From Membranihabitans marinus (GTDB lineage: Bacteria > Bacteroidota > Bacteroidia > Chitinophagales > Saprospiraceae), in the NCBI RefSeq assembly GCF_021729155.1, contig NZ_JAJQYA010000016.1, positions 1 to 64,000 on the forward strand: a stretch of DNA of 64,000 nucleotides, read 5' to 3'. The translations under genes were made by a program, and so were the position numbers. Positions 51,229-60,747 of the stretch are shown one piece after another (within the stretch, counting starts at the first letter, position 1; every line of letters begins with the position of its first letter). The notes beneath the pieces were generated by a model. The model was not told the DNA's origin. It did not search any database and worked only from the letters and a program-made list of their open reading frames with translations.

Positions 51229-53627
51229 GGTAGTTGAAATTCTATGGTTTGAAGGACACGAGAAGGGGAGATATCGTCATCGATAAGTTCGATATCGTAA
51301 TAGTCATTCGAAAGCCAAGGTTGAATAAAATTGTCGTAGTAAGGTGAACCGGGATTGCCAGATTGACCACCGGGATAGATAACTTTTGCTCTGGTTTTAT
51401 GCGGGCTCAATTCAACAATCATTTTCCAGCTCGGACCATTGGTTTTAGTGATGGCACTAATGGTGTTGCCATTCCCTCCCGTCATAAGCTGTTGATGTGA
51501 GAATGATGGAATTTGCAGTAGGTGTTTGATAGACAATCCTTCTCTTTTTCCCCATTTACGATCAACGTCTTCTATGGTTTCAAATTTTTCTAAAGCCCTT
51601 TGCCAGCTCATTGTGATATTCTCGCTAGCATTTTCTTTTTTGTCTTTAGTGTTGATTATATCGAATATCGCATGATTGGGTGTTGATTGAATGAGTTCTC
51701 TCAGCCTCCATATCTGAGGAGTCGCAGAAATAGGTGATTGGGAGATTTCATCAAAAACTGCTATCGATAATTCATCTAGCCAGATTTCACACAGGGTAGG
51801 TAGACTACTAAAGGCCGAATATTCAAAATTCCAACGAGCAAGCGAGTCCAAAAGTGGATGACTCATTCCAGCAGCTGTGACTTCTCTGACCAAAAGAGGT
51901 ATGCATTCTGCCGCTTTCATATTGTAAACACTATTTTGAATGTCGGCCATTTTTTCAAGATTCAGGGGTTGGTTTTTGAGTAAAAGTTGTTCAATGGTTC
52001 TACCACGATATTGATCAAAATGACCAGAGTATGGAAAGGGATAATCTCTGTCTGTAGGCCATTCATTGGCCGAAATGAGGTAACCTTCTGGAGGATTGAT
52101 TTGTCTGGGAAGGAGGGAGTCTGGGATAAAACCCGACCAATCATTTTCTTTATTACTCCCATCTTGAATAAATCTATCCCTATTGGGATGCTTTATTGGG
52201 AATTTTCCTTGGATGGTAATCCCAATAGAATCGTTGTGGTCAGCGAATATGATATTTTGTCCAGGGATGTAGAAATTTTGAATGGCCTGTTGATAATCAT
52301 TTAGGTTTTGGGCTTTCATCAATTCGTAAAATGTTCTAAAGTCACAGTGTTTGTCGACCATATGGCTTACCCATCTTACAGCTACATTTTGACGGATACC
52401 AGCACTATCGTCGTACAATATCGGTCCCCAATATGTTTCCAAAATTTCTTCAATATGGTTTTCTTCATTCTTAACTTCAATGATTTCTCTTCGGACACTT
52501 GCGGATAAAGTATCATTATCAAGCAGATAGCTATGGGTATCTTTGTTGACCCAATTTATGGAATAGCTATCCAATACATCGATCGAGGTGTTGGTTAGGC
52601 CCCAAGCAACATGTTTATTGAATCCTATAATAATACCAGCCATGCCTGGAATACTTACCCCATGGCTGTGCATTTGCGGTGTTTTTATTTCTACTTCGTA
52701 CCATATACTGGGCAAATTGAGTGGGAGGTGGGGGTCATTGGCCAAAATAGGGAGTCCGTTTTCTGTCAAGTCGGCATTGACAGCCCAATTGTTGCTTCCT
52801 ACATGATGGTCATGGATAGGGATATCAACTGTAGTAGGAGTGGTTGATTGGCTATGTTGAATAAATCGATCTAAATCCGATTGAGGTTTGGGCCAATTTT
52901 GTGATATTATCGGTCTATAGAATTCTGGTGTCAATGGAAAAAGATCATTAAATAGACTGTCGCCAAGTTGATTCAGTGCCTCAGTGTGGCCAAAATCTCT
53001 GAGATTGAGATTTAGGGTGGCGGCAAGCGATATTGAAATCGCTGCTGTTTTTTCGACAGTCCATTCACTAGGTTTGCAGTTGAGTAACTTGTATTCTAGT
53101 GGCCAATCCTTTTTACTCATAGAAGATATCCATTCATTCACCCCTGAGGTGTAGGCATTTAAGAGGATCATCATGTCGGGGTGGTTTTTCCAACTTTCTA
53201 TCTTATTGGTGATGGCCTTTTTAAAATTTATACGCCTTGCAAATATGTCTTTTTCCAGTGCTACTGGACCCAAAATTGCAGATAGCTCCCCAGTAATGGC
53301 CCTTTGGGTGAGGTCCATTTGAAAAAGTCGATTTTTACCGTGCAGGTAGCCTAAGGCAAAGAATGCATCGGCTTCAGTTTGAGTATATATATGGGGTACC
53401 ATACGGTCATCTAGGTAGACGCGAATGTTATTATCGATATTTTTTGAAGGTATCAATAGGTCTGGTAAGGAGGCATCTATGGGGTCAGCCAATGTCCAAA
53501 ATCCGGTAAAAGGATTCAATAGAGGGGCTATCGCTGGTAGACCTTGTTTGGGTAACGGCGTTGATAGTAGGATAAGTAATAATAAGCAAGTAAATAATGC
53601 GAATACGAATTTCCAGCGGTAGGTCAT
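51225..53627 (-). CDS. Penicillin acylase family protein
   Basis: This 800-residue Ntn hydrolase has a signal or anchor segment (about 8-22), the alpha-chain region (ADAFFALGYLHGKNRLFQMDL, ITGELSAILG), and the beta-chain start at Ser278 (HHVGSNNWAV), the nucleophile freed by self-cleavage. GLPILANDPHLPL and MAGIIIGFNKHVAWGLTNTSIDVLD follow. Members cut amide bonds of penicillins, acyl-homoserine lactones or lipid amides. A large conserved domain order and intact nucleophile suggest activity in the periplasm. It is the first gene of a unit with two small membrane proteins; the next ORF overlaps by four bases. Substrate unknown. Confidence 0.94.
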   Translation of the reverse strand: MTYRWKFVFALFTCLLLLILLSTPLPKQGLPAIAPLLNPFTGFWTLADPIDASLPDLLIPSKNIDNNIRVYLDDRMVPHIYTQTEADAFFALGYLHGKNRLFQMDLTQRAITGELSAILGPVALEKDIFARRINFKKAITNKIESWKNHPDMMILLNAYTSGVNEWISSMSKKDWPLEYKLLNCKPSEWTVEKTAAISISLAATLNLNLRDFGHTEALNQLGDSLFNDLFPLTPEFYRPIISQNWPKPQSDLDRFIQHSQSTTPTTVDIPIHDHHVGSNNWAVNADLTENGLPILANDPHLPLNLPSIWYEVEIKTPQMHSHGVSIPGMAGIIIGFNKHVAWGLTNTSIDVLDSYSINWVNKDTHSYLLDNDTLSASVRREIIEVKNEENHIEEILETYWGPILYDDSAGIRQNVAVRWVSHMVDKHCDFRTFYELMKAQNLNDYQQAIQNFYIPGQNIIFADHNDSIGITIQGKFPIKHPNRDRFIQDGSNKENDWSGFIPDSLLPRQINPPEGYLISANEWPTDRDYPFPYSGHFDQYRGRTIEQLLLKNQPLNLEKMADIQNSVYNMKAAECIPLLVREVTAAGMSHPLLDSLARWNFEYSAFSSLPTLCEIWLDELSIAVFDEISQSPISATPQIWRLRELIQSTPNHAIFDIINTKDKKENASENITMSWQRALEKFETIEDVDRKWGKREGLSIKHLLQIPSFSHQQLMTGGNGNTISAITKTNGPSWKMIVELSPHKTRAKVIYPGGQSGNPGSPYYDNFIQPWLSNDYYDIELIDDDISPSRVLQTIEFQLP

Positions 53628-53979
53628 ATTGATTAGTCTTATTATTCCATGTAAAATATTAAAAAATGTTTAGATGTTAAGGATGTTTTAATACTTTTTT
53701 GCTTTTATAGTCTATGTCTTAAGATTTTCGAAACATATGGTCAGTTTTAATTTTTAACTCCACAAGTAGAATTATTCTCATACTCTGTGTTTCAATTATG
53801 TATTAATGCCTCTGATATCAAAAATATAGTCAGTGGAAAAAAACATGATAGATTAGAACAATTGATGAGGAAAAATATAATGGGGTGAAAAAAAATATCC
53901 CCGACCTTTGAATCAAGTCGAGGATATAAAATTTAAGTCAGAATATAATATTATTGAAGACAGTTAGTCTTCATTTTTA
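53628..53979. other. 352-bp intergenic region
   Basis: Upstream of the acylase and downstream of the T9SS protein gene, both on the minus strand. Contains a terminator at 53886-53930. No gene. Confidence 0.5.
53886..53930 (-). terminator. Terminator after the T9SS cargo gene
   Basis: Stem ATATCCCCGAC/GTCGAGGATAT (one mismatch) with an 11-base loop. On the minus strand it is followed by a run of T, 52 bases after the stop codon. Confidence 0.8.
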
Positions 53980-55032
53980 CTAATGTTGGACTAGAAGTTT
54001 TTTATTTACATTGTCAATGGATAGGTAGTATAAACCAGATGGAATGGCAGAAAGGTCCATAATTAATTGGTTGGTACTGCCCAAAGAAAAATTAATGGCA
54101 GAAGTTAAATTTTTCCCTGTAGAACTGTAGATTCTAACCTTGTCGGCCTGGATGTTTTTTAAAGACACAGTTGTATATTGTTGTGCAGGATTGGGATATA
54201 CATTAAGTTCATTTGTGTCGATATGAGATGAATTGTCCACTAATACGGTGTTTGAAAAAGTGAAACTGCCATCTACATCGATTTGTTTGATTCGGTAGAA
54301 TACATATTTACTAGCTTCTTTAGGTAACATTTGACTATAGCTCGTTGTAGTATTGGCTTCACCCTTGGCTGAAGTCTCTGCTATGACCTCCCAATGGACA
54401 TTGTCCGTAGAACGCTCTATTTCAAATTTGTCACAATTAATTTCTGAGAAAGTAGACCAATTAACTTCATTTTTGGAGTATTGATTGTTGTATTTTACTG
54501 AAAAATTTTCCCAAACTAATGGCAGTGAACCAGAAGCAGTACAAGATTTAGTTTCCCAATTCAACGATGGTCCTTGGGCGGTAACCTTGGTTGACATAAT
54601 TGCGCAACCCAAAGAAATAGGAGTGGCAGTACTACAGTCGTTGTTGTTGCGATAATCTTGACTGGATAGAGTAGTTCCAGAGCCTCCACTATTTGGCAAA
54701 TCAAAGAAGATTTCAGTGCCGTTGCAATTGATTTTGCCTTGTAATGTGTAAAGATTACTTGGAATATTAACACCTGTGAAAGTGATATCGTAGTCAATCT
54801 CAACTTTGTAATTATATCCATTGGTGCATGGTGCCCCGGGATCGGAAAGTACAATATCTCCAAAGGTTAAGTCTACGATGACTTGGTATCCATTGGAAGA
54901 GGTGAATACTGATCTACATGTTTGACTTTGGGTTATTTTTGGAGTAAATAATAATAGAATAAACACCATATTAAGACTAAATATGGAAAAATAATGCATA
55001 GCATTGACCTTGGGGTTAAATGTGTTTTTCAT
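53980..55032 (-). CDS. T9SS-secreted protein with type A sorting domain
   Basis: This 350-residue protein has a signal peptide (about 1-36, with an alternative start at Met12; it ends TQSQ before T). The middle has six or so cysteines and beta-strands (CRSVFTSSNGYQVIVDLTFGDIVLSD, YKVEIDYDITFTGVNIP), with no named domain. Residues about 175-270 form the usual fibronectin-like linker before T9SS tags (VNWSTFSEINCDKFEIERSTD, YVFYRIKQIDVDGSFTFSN). The C-terminal type A sorting domain runs from about 275 (LNVYPNPAQQYTTVSL, DLSAIPSGLYYLSI). It would cross the outer membrane and be attached to or released from the surface. Role unknown. An inverted repeat lies 17 bases upstream of the ATG. Confidence 0.9.
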   Translation of the reverse strand: MKNTFNPKVNAMHYFSIFSLNMVFILLLFTPKITQSQTCRSVFTSSNGYQVIVDLTFGDIVLSDPGAPCTNGYNYKVEIDYDITFTGVNIPSNLYTLQGKINCNGTEIFFDLPNSGGSGTTLSSQDYRNNNDCSTATPISLGCAIMSTKVTAQGPSLNWETKSCTASGSLPLVWENFSVKYNNQYSKNEVNWSTFSEINCDKFEIERSTDNVHWEVIAETSAKGEANTTTSYSQMLPKEASKYVFYRIKQIDVDGSFTFSNTVLVDNSSHIDTNELNVYPNPAQQYTTVSLKNIQADKVRIYSSTGKNLTSAINFSLGSTNQLIMDLSAIPSGLYYLSIDNVNKKLLVQH

Positions 55033-56052
55033 AATAAGTTAATTAATATTAATTCTGTCTGTAGAATTAATAGGGGGTGTATGTGTAATTTTGGAAATTA
55101 AATATCGCTATGTGGCGATTTTATAATGTGATCTTAGTTTTTAAAGGTTTTTTAATTTTGCTGTCCTAAATTTTATAAGTGAGTAATGATTTTACATTTT
55201 TTCAATTCAATTATTGACTTAGAGTTAGAAATGTAATGCAAATCTTATGTAAAAAGTTTTTGAATTTGAATTTTTTGACAAAAAAAATTGAATTTTAACT
55301 TTTTAATACATCACTGAGTTTTGATTTTTATTGAAAATATCTCCACTGACTAAGTCTTTTGTATTTCTTTATCTTTTGATTGTATCTATGCTCAACAGGC
55401 TGATTTATCCTTGAGACGTTGCAAATGGTAGAATGGGTACGGGTTTTAAACAGTTTTTTTGTAAGTTTTTTGTTTTTTATTAAAAAACAGGATGTTTGGA
55501 TGTGTCGTAAACGTTGTCCAATTGAATGGTGAAATAATTGATTGTTAGTATATTTTGTGATTTTATAATATACCTTGTATGTATTATTGAAATAGATTAT
55601 TGCTTTGCTTTCTCAAATAGGTAATTTTATGTTAATTGAAATCATTGAGTAGATACTTTGAATGATGTGTTGAGTGTTTTCTTACAGAATAAAAACTCTT
55701 TAATCCAATTGTTATTTAATGGTCTTTAATATGGATAATAAAACAGTTCAGGTCTATAGTGGTATTGTGTCACTTTTCGGTGTTAGTCCTTTGTCTTTCT
55801 CGGCGATTTTAGATTTAAGTGAGATTGATGATTGTATATTTTAAAAATGATTTATTGGCGTCCTTGAAACTATGTGAACTTCGGTTAATGTATCGGTAAA
55901 TATGTTTTTGTTGTGTTGTTTGTGATTAGTTTTGAAATATGTGTTTATTTTGAAATGAATATTTGTTAATGTTTGTTTTGTTGTGTTAATCGTTGGCAAA
56001 ATTGCCGATATTCCATTTTTATCAATGAGCTCCAAAAATTTAGTACAGCAAT
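55033..56052. other. 1-kb AT-rich divergent intergenic region
   Basis: The largest gap in the window, with 8-base arms TTAATTCT/AGAATTAA at 55049-55070 close to the T9SS gene. The rest is poor in G+C and has many short poly-T tracts. A 64-codon minus-strand frame (55841-56035) is not believed. No RNA gene was recognised by eye, though a structured RNA cannot be excluded. Confidence 0.5.
55049..55070. promoter_or_regulatory. Inverted repeat upstream of the T9SS cargo gene
   Basis: TTAATTCT-GTCTGT-AGAATTAA: perfect 8-base arms, 17 bases from the start codon. It may be an operator or a leader hairpin. Confidence 0.4.
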
Positions 56053-56895
56053 ATGATGAATGAAAGTATTATTCACAGTGATTATGGGGACTTAAATCAC
56101 CACCTAGCAAAGTGGTCTGAACAATATCAGAATAATTATCCCTTTCCCAATATTTATGTAGATGACTTTTTTGACCCTAGATATTTAAAAAAGGTGTTAG
56201 AAGAATTTCCCGATATTGATGCCCTTCAACAAAAAGTTCAGTATAATAATCCCAATGAATTGAAGCAGGGTACCAAAGGGGAGAGTCAATTTGGTCCCTA
56301 CACTAAAAATTTGGTCCACTATTTGAATTCAGAACCTTTTTTAGTCTTTTTGCAATCAATGACAGGGATAAAAGAAACTCTGATTCCAGATCCTTATTTT
56401 GAAGGAGGTGGTTTTCATGAGATTAAACCTGGAGGATTTTTAAAACTTCATGTTGATTTTCATAAACACAGGAGAATGCAGCTGTGTAGACGTCTCAATT
56501 TGTTAATCTATTTAAATGAGGATTGGGAAGAGGATTTTGGTGGACATTTTGAATTATGGGAAAAAGATATGTCAAAATGCGCTCTGCGTATCTTGCCAAA
56601 ATTTAATCGAATCGCTCTATTTTCTACCAATGGCGATTCATGGCACGGCCATCCAAATCCGTTGAAATGCCCAGAAGGACGATCGAGAAAATCCTTGGCG
56701 CTGTATTATTATACATCGAGTAGACCGGAAAATGAATTGTCATCCGCTCAAGCCAATAAAATCACTACTACCTTTGTGGCAAGGAAAGGAGAAGATTCCA
56801 AAAAAATGAGGATGTACAATAAATTAGTGGAATCGGTAACGGAAATTCTGCCCGATAAACTTCTGTATTTTATTAAGGGGAGGAGGAATAAGTAG
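56053..56895 (+). CDS. 2OG-Fe(II) oxygenase family protein
   Basis: This 280-residue protein has the double-stranded beta-helix of 2-oxoglutarate/Fe(II) oxygenases. The metal triad is His133 and Asp135 in LHVDFH and His198 in SWHGHP, and the 2OG-binding Arg is probably R210 or R212 in EGRSRKSLALYYY. An N-terminal helical domain of about 110 residues precedes it (FPNIYVDDFFDPRYLKKVLEEF). It is like the prolyl-hydroxylase-type 2OG family and could act on a protein, small molecule or glycan. No partner gene is next to it. The start is ATG with a second ATG directly after. Confidence 0.9.
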   Translation: MMNESIIHSDYGDLNHHLAKWSEQYQNNYPFPNIYVDDFFDPRYLKKVLEEFPDIDALQQKVQYNNPNELKQGTKGESQFGPYTKNLVHYLNSEPFLVFLQSMTGIKETLIPDPYFEGGGFHEIKPGGFLKLHVDFHKHRRMQLCRRLNLLIYLNEDWEEDFGGHFELWEKDMSKCALRILPKFNRIALFSTNGDSWHGHPNPLKCPEGRSRKSLALYYYTSSRPENELSSAQANKITTTFVARKGEDSKKMRMYNKLVESVTEILPDKLLYFIKGRRNK

Positions 56896-56955
56896 CATTA
56901 TATATATACTCTAATCCTAGATTTGCTTCATTAATCCCTATCATATTTTCTTGAT

Positions 56956-58170
56956 TTATTCCATGATGGAAGATTGTATTTTCACCCCGTTGGTCAAGGT
57001 TCTATGTACAGGGCATTTAGCTGATATTTCCAGTAGTCGCTGACGTTGGTCCTCCGTTAAATCCCCTATAAATTTCAATTTCTTTTCTATAAAATCTATT
57101 TTGTTTTTACTCGAATCTTCTCCAGTTTCCATATGCTTTTTCGAATGAGTCAAGTAAACATATACTTCTTTTAAATCCCATTTCTTTCGATTGGCATAAA
57201 GTTTTAATGTCATCGTCGTACATGCTGCCAATCCCGCAACCAATAATTCATAGGGTGAAGGACCAAAATCATCTCCGCCGACATCAATAGGTTCATCAGC
57301 AATTAAAGCATGTGTTTTGGTCTGAATACTGGTGGTGAATTCGTCATCCATTAAGTTGAGATGTCCAACCAATTGTTCGCCCTCAGTATCCAATATCACA
57401 TTGTCAAGGGAAGGATAGTATTTTTTTACCCACGCACCTATAACATTGCCCACATATACACTATCTTCTTTTGAAGTGAGTAGGTGATCGGCTTGATCGA
57501 GTGAAATAAAGCTTTTGGGGTGATATGCATGATGGTAAAGTTCTCGAGCATGTTCGATTCCAACAATTTTATCGAATGGAGAATGCATGATAAGGATGGG
57601 TTTTTTGAGTTCTTTGACGATGTCCAGTAATGCTATGGTATTAAAACCCTCTACAAATTCTTTGTTGATAACAAATGGCCGACCACCTATTTTGACATCA
57701 GCTTGACCTTGTTGTAATACCTCGTTGATCTTGTGTTCAAAATGGTGCTTGACGTGACCTACATTGGATGGAGCACCTATAGTAGCCACTGCTCTGATGT
57801 ACTTTAGTTGATGACTAGCCACAATAGCTGCCGCTCCTCCTAAGGAATGCCCTATGAGGAGAGTGGGTTTTATATATTTTTGGCTTATATATTGGCAGAC
57901 ATCAACGAGGTCTTGGACATTGGCCGAAAAGTGACTATCTGAAAATTCTCCACCACTTTTCCCTAAGCCAGTAAAGTCAAATCTCACCACCCCAAATCCG
58001 TAATTCGTCAATTCTCTCGTAATATGTCTTACCGGAGCAAAGGATCCACTACAGGTAAAGCAGTGGGCAAAGACGGCCAAATAGCTGGGCTTTTGGTTGG
58101 CAGGTAGTTCTATATAGGCAGATAGTTGATGTCCACTCGAGTTGGGAATACTTATGCGTTCACTTTTCAT
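56956..58170 (-). CDS. Fused alpha/beta hydrolase and OsmC-family peroxidase
   Basis: This 404-residue protein joins two enzymes. Residues about 1-250 are an alpha/beta hydrolase with the nucleophile Ser109 in LIGHSLGGAAA, an early FAHCFTCSGSF oxyanion region, and a late His in DQADHLL. Residues about 260-404 are OsmC/Ohr-like with the peroxidatic cysteines Cys317 (GLAACTTMTL) and Cys386 (ISAKCPVHRTL), which reduce organic hydroperoxides. The fusion is known from several bacteria (bifunctional alpha/beta hydrolase/OsmC). The start overlaps the stop of the msrA-like gene by 11 bases, so the two are translationally coupled; a combined peroxide and methionine repair role fits. Confidence 0.93.
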   Translation of the reverse strand: MKSERISIPNSSGHQLSAYIELPANQKPSYLAVFAHCFTCSGSFAPVRHITRELTNYGFGVVRFDFTGLGKSGGEFSDSHFSANVQDLVDVCQYISQKYIKPTLLIGHSLGGAAAIVASHQLKYIRAVATIGAPSNVGHVKHHFEHKINEVLQQGQADVKIGGRPFVINKEFVEGFNTIALLDIVKELKKPILIMHSPFDKIVGIEHARELYHHAYHPKSFISLDQADHLLTSKEDSVYVGNVIGAWVKKYYPSLDNVILDTEGEQLVGHLNLMDDEFTTSIQTKTHALIADEPIDVGGDDFGPSPYELLVAGLAACTTMTLKLYANRKKWDLKEVYVYLTHSKKHMETGEDSSKNKIDFIEKKLKFIGDLTEDQRQRLLEISAKCPVHRTLTNGVKIQSSIME

Positions 58171-58672
58171 GTCTAATATTTTTTTTAAATTTTTGTTGAA
58201 TGAGTAGCAATTTGGGTTCTATATAGGTTTTGCAAAAAGGTTTTTCTGGTTGTTTGGTGTAGTAATTAATATAGGCGGGTTTATTGGGTTTGAAAGATTG
58301 AAAGGGCAAAATTTTGGTAATTAGTTTTCCTTTAAATTCCTTTTGGAATTCTGACAAAAGAGCTATTGCTTCTTCTTTGGATTTTTCGCTGAAATAATAA
58401 GCTGCAGATCTATATTTATTTCGTAAACTGTGTTGAGAAGTAGCGCTATGGGTGTAAAGATGTACGGCTAAGAGTGTTTTTAAATCGATGATGTCTGGTT
58501 GGAAATTCACCAAAACAGCCTCGGAGAAATCATCATAAGGCCGAATTGAATTGATCCAGCCTTGAGACACTTTGTCTACTCCAATAAGTGATTGAAAAAC
58601 CGCTTCTGTGCACCAGTGGCAGCCACCTCCAAATCCTATGACATCCATTTGATTTGATATTTTGTTATACAT
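58160..58672 (-). CDS. msrA: MsrA-type peptide methionine sulfoxide reductase, variant motif
   Basis: This 170-residue protein reduces methionine-S-sulfoxide. The catalytic block is GGCHWCTEAVF (Cys18, with Glu23) where most MsrAs have GCFWG/C; His19 instead of Phe is unusual. A later SATSQHSLRNKYRSAAYYFSE block matches the HDPTTLNRQGGDVGTQYRS region only partly. A Cys in FCKTYIEPKLLLIQQKF lies at the usual resolving position. Start is ATG at 58672; Met9 is an alternative. It overlaps the fused hydrolase-OsmC gene. It is likely a divergent MsrA subtype with different substrate or redox partner; the second, canonical copy lies at 60748. Confidence 0.87.
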   Translation of the reverse strand: MYNKISNQMDVIGFGGGCHWCTEAVFQSLIGVDKVSQGWINSIRPYDDFSEAVLVNFQPDIIDLKTLLAVHLYTHSATSQHSLRNKYRSAAYYFSEKSKEEAIALLSEFQKEFKGKLITKILPFQSFKPNKPAYINYYTKQPEKPFCKTYIEPKLLLIQQKFKKNIRHEK

Positions 58673-58827
58673 TTATTAATTCCCAAAACTATTTGAAGCT
58701 TCTAATATTTTTTGTCTAAGCAACTTTATTTTATTCTGTGACAACGATCTTGTAAATAACAATTGGGTTATTGGAATTTTCTATATTATTCTAATCTAAC
58801 TGTTGTATTGATTAATCATCCTCAAAT

Positions 58828-60411
58828 CTATGAACTACAAGATAGCATGGAGCAACCAATTTTGTCTCTGGCCCAATCCGGGCGCTTGACAAACCATTGG
58901 GCGGCTTCTGGTTGTTCGTCATAGGGCTTTTTCAAAATTTCAGCTAGGCTTTTAATTAATTCATAGTCTCCTTTATCAGCATCGTCTATTGCCAACTGAG
59001 CCATATAGTTTCTCAATACATATTTGGGATTTACACTATTCATTTTTTTAGATCTGGCAGCTGGTGATTGGTTTTCTGAATCCAAGCGGTTGCGGTATTT
59101 GTCTAGCCAATCTAACCACGCCACATTGTGTTCTTCTTTTAATAATAAAGGTTCATAAAATGCTTCAGTAAGATATGCCGGTATTTCTTCTAGTTTTTCA
59201 GAATAGTTGTTTTCATCGAATTGGGCCAGATTTCTAAAAAATATCGTCATGTCGGTTTCATGCAGTTGGAGTAGTTCTTCCAGTTCTACAATTAAATCTT
59301 CATCTCCTGACAGGGATTGATTGAAGCCTAATTTTTCAGCCATCATATTGCTGTGTTTTATTTTGTAGTCCGCTTGTGCCTGCTCTAAAATGGCTTCCAG
59401 TGGTTGGCTTTCTTCAATTAATAAAAACAGAGAATTGGCCAGTTGATATAGATTCCATAGGGCAATATAACCTTGATGACCAAATCGATATCTCCGTTGG
59501 TGTCTGTCTGTGGTATTAGGGGTCCAAAGGTGGTCGTATCCATCTAGCCAGCCATAAGGACCGTAGTCTATGGTGAGTCCATGGATGGACATGTTGTCGG
59601 TATTCATTACTCCGTGAACAAATCCTACCCGATTCCAGTGAATGACCATATCGATAGTAGTGTTGACTACATCTTGAAAAAATTGTAGGTAGCTGATTTT
59701 GGGATCTAGGTGGGAAAGATGAGGAAAATATTCATTGATCGTGTAATCGGTTAAAATTTTTAAATTTTTGAAATCTCGTCTGGCCGCAAATATTTGAAAG
59801 TTTCCAAATCGAATAAATGATGGGGCTGCTCGGCATACAATAGCCCCTTTTTCATAGGCTGGGTGACCATCGTACATAATATCTCTCAATACTCGATCCC
59901 CTGTCAAAACCAGGGACAATGATCGAGTGGTCGGTACGCCGAGATAGTGCATTGCCTCACTGCATAAATGCTCTCTAATGGATGATCTGAGTACGGCCAA
60001 TCCATCAGCTTGACGTGAATACGGTGTCGGTCCCGCACCCTTTAGTTGTAATTGCCAGCGCTGGTCATGGTGTTCTATTTCACCCAAATTTATGGCTCTA
60101 CCATCGCCCAATTGGCCAGCCCAGTTGCCAAATTGATGACCTCCGTAACACATGGCATAGGGTTGGGTATTGACCATGACTTGCTTCCCCGAGAAAATAT
60201 TTAGAAAATCCTGAGAATAGAGTTGATCTTTGGTAATGCCCATTTCTTCGGCTAAGTCTAGGCTAGCGTGGATGAGGCTGGGATTCGAAGGTTTTTTTGG
60301 TTCGACAAAGGAATAGCAGGCATTGTAAACTTGTCTAGGGGTATTGGTTGTGTCGCTATCTCCCGGCAGGGATTTTGTGAAATCATTTTTTAATTGAAAT
60401 GAAATTTTCAT
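58828..60411 (-). CDS. selO: SelO-type protein adenylyltransferase (YdiU/UPF0061)
   Basis: This 527-residue pseudokinase-fold enzyme transfers AMP to proteins in redox control. The N-terminal block includes YAMCYGGHQFGNWAGQLGDGRAI and LQLKGAGPTPYSRQADGLAVLRSSIREHL; VHGVMNTDNMSIHG holds the catalytic Asn/Asp region; YGPYGWLDGYDH follows. The C-terminus GCSMLSCSS ends with the CxS-type tail, where some homologues have selenocysteine; here it is Cys, and no TGA is involved. It lies between two msrA genes, which fits a stress-response role. The start is ATG; a 336-bp gap lies upstream. Confidence 0.95.
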   Translation of the reverse strand: MKISFQLKNDFTKSLPGDSDTTNTPRQVYNACYSFVEPKKPSNPSLIHASLDLAEEMGITKDQLYSQDFLNIFSGKQVMVNTQPYAMCYGGHQFGNWAGQLGDGRAINLGEIEHHDQRWQLQLKGAGPTPYSRQADGLAVLRSSIREHLCSEAMHYLGVPTTRSLSLVLTGDRVLRDIMYDGHPAYEKGAIVCRAAPSFIRFGNFQIFAARRDFKNLKILTDYTINEYFPHLSHLDPKISYLQFFQDVVNTTIDMVIHWNRVGFVHGVMNTDNMSIHGLTIDYGPYGWLDGYDHLWTPNTTDRHQRRYRFGHQGYIALWNLYQLANSLFLLIEESQPLEAILEQAQADYKIKHSNMMAEKLGFNQSLSGDEDLIVELEELLQLHETDMTIFFRNLAQFDENNYSEKLEEIPAYLTEAFYEPLLLKEEHNVAWLDWLDKYRNRLDSENQSPAARSKKMNSVNPKYVLRNYMAQLAIDDADKGDYELIKSLAEILKKPYDEQPEAAQWFVKRPDWARDKIGCSMLSCSS

Positions 60412-60747
60412 ATTTTTTATTTCAGGTATTTATTAAACCTAACTAATTTACTTCGATTTAGTTGGCGAGGAAGGACTTTTTTCCTCTTTCGCATTAATTC
60501 AGATCCACCTATATATGTAGGCTGTAGCGGTGATGATGTGTGGAGCAAAATACCGGGTAGGCAATAATCTTTGAATAGTTAATACGTATAAAATGTAAAC
60601 TATTATTGTTTAATCGATCACCATCGATCTAGATTTTTACTCTATGTCAATGATTGAAATTGAAGTATGAATAGCATCAACTGCCATATTCAAAATAGCA
60701 GTTGATGCTTATTTATTTTGGCTAAATCCAATGTTGGGACAATCTAA
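60412..60747. other. 336-bp intergenic region
   Basis: Contains the dispersed word AAAATACCGGGTAGG (60547-60561, also at 50265-50279) and a strong hairpin at 60673-60709. No gene seen. Confidence 0.5.
60673..60709. terminator. Hairpin downstream of msrA
   Basis: Perfect 12-base arms AGCATCAACTGC/GCAGTTGATGCT with a 13-base loop, 38 bases after the stop of the canonical msrA. T-rich on the plus side only, so it may act weakly for msrA. Confidence 0.6.

Noticed and set aside
55841-56035. 64-codon minus-strand frame in the 1-kb gap
   Set aside because: Very biased composition (Thr, Asn, Lys, His), no family resemblance, and no partner gene.
58828-58860. Selenocysteine in the SelO tail
   Set aside because: The C-terminal CSMLSCSS has ordinary Cys codons and a normal stop; no in-frame TGA.
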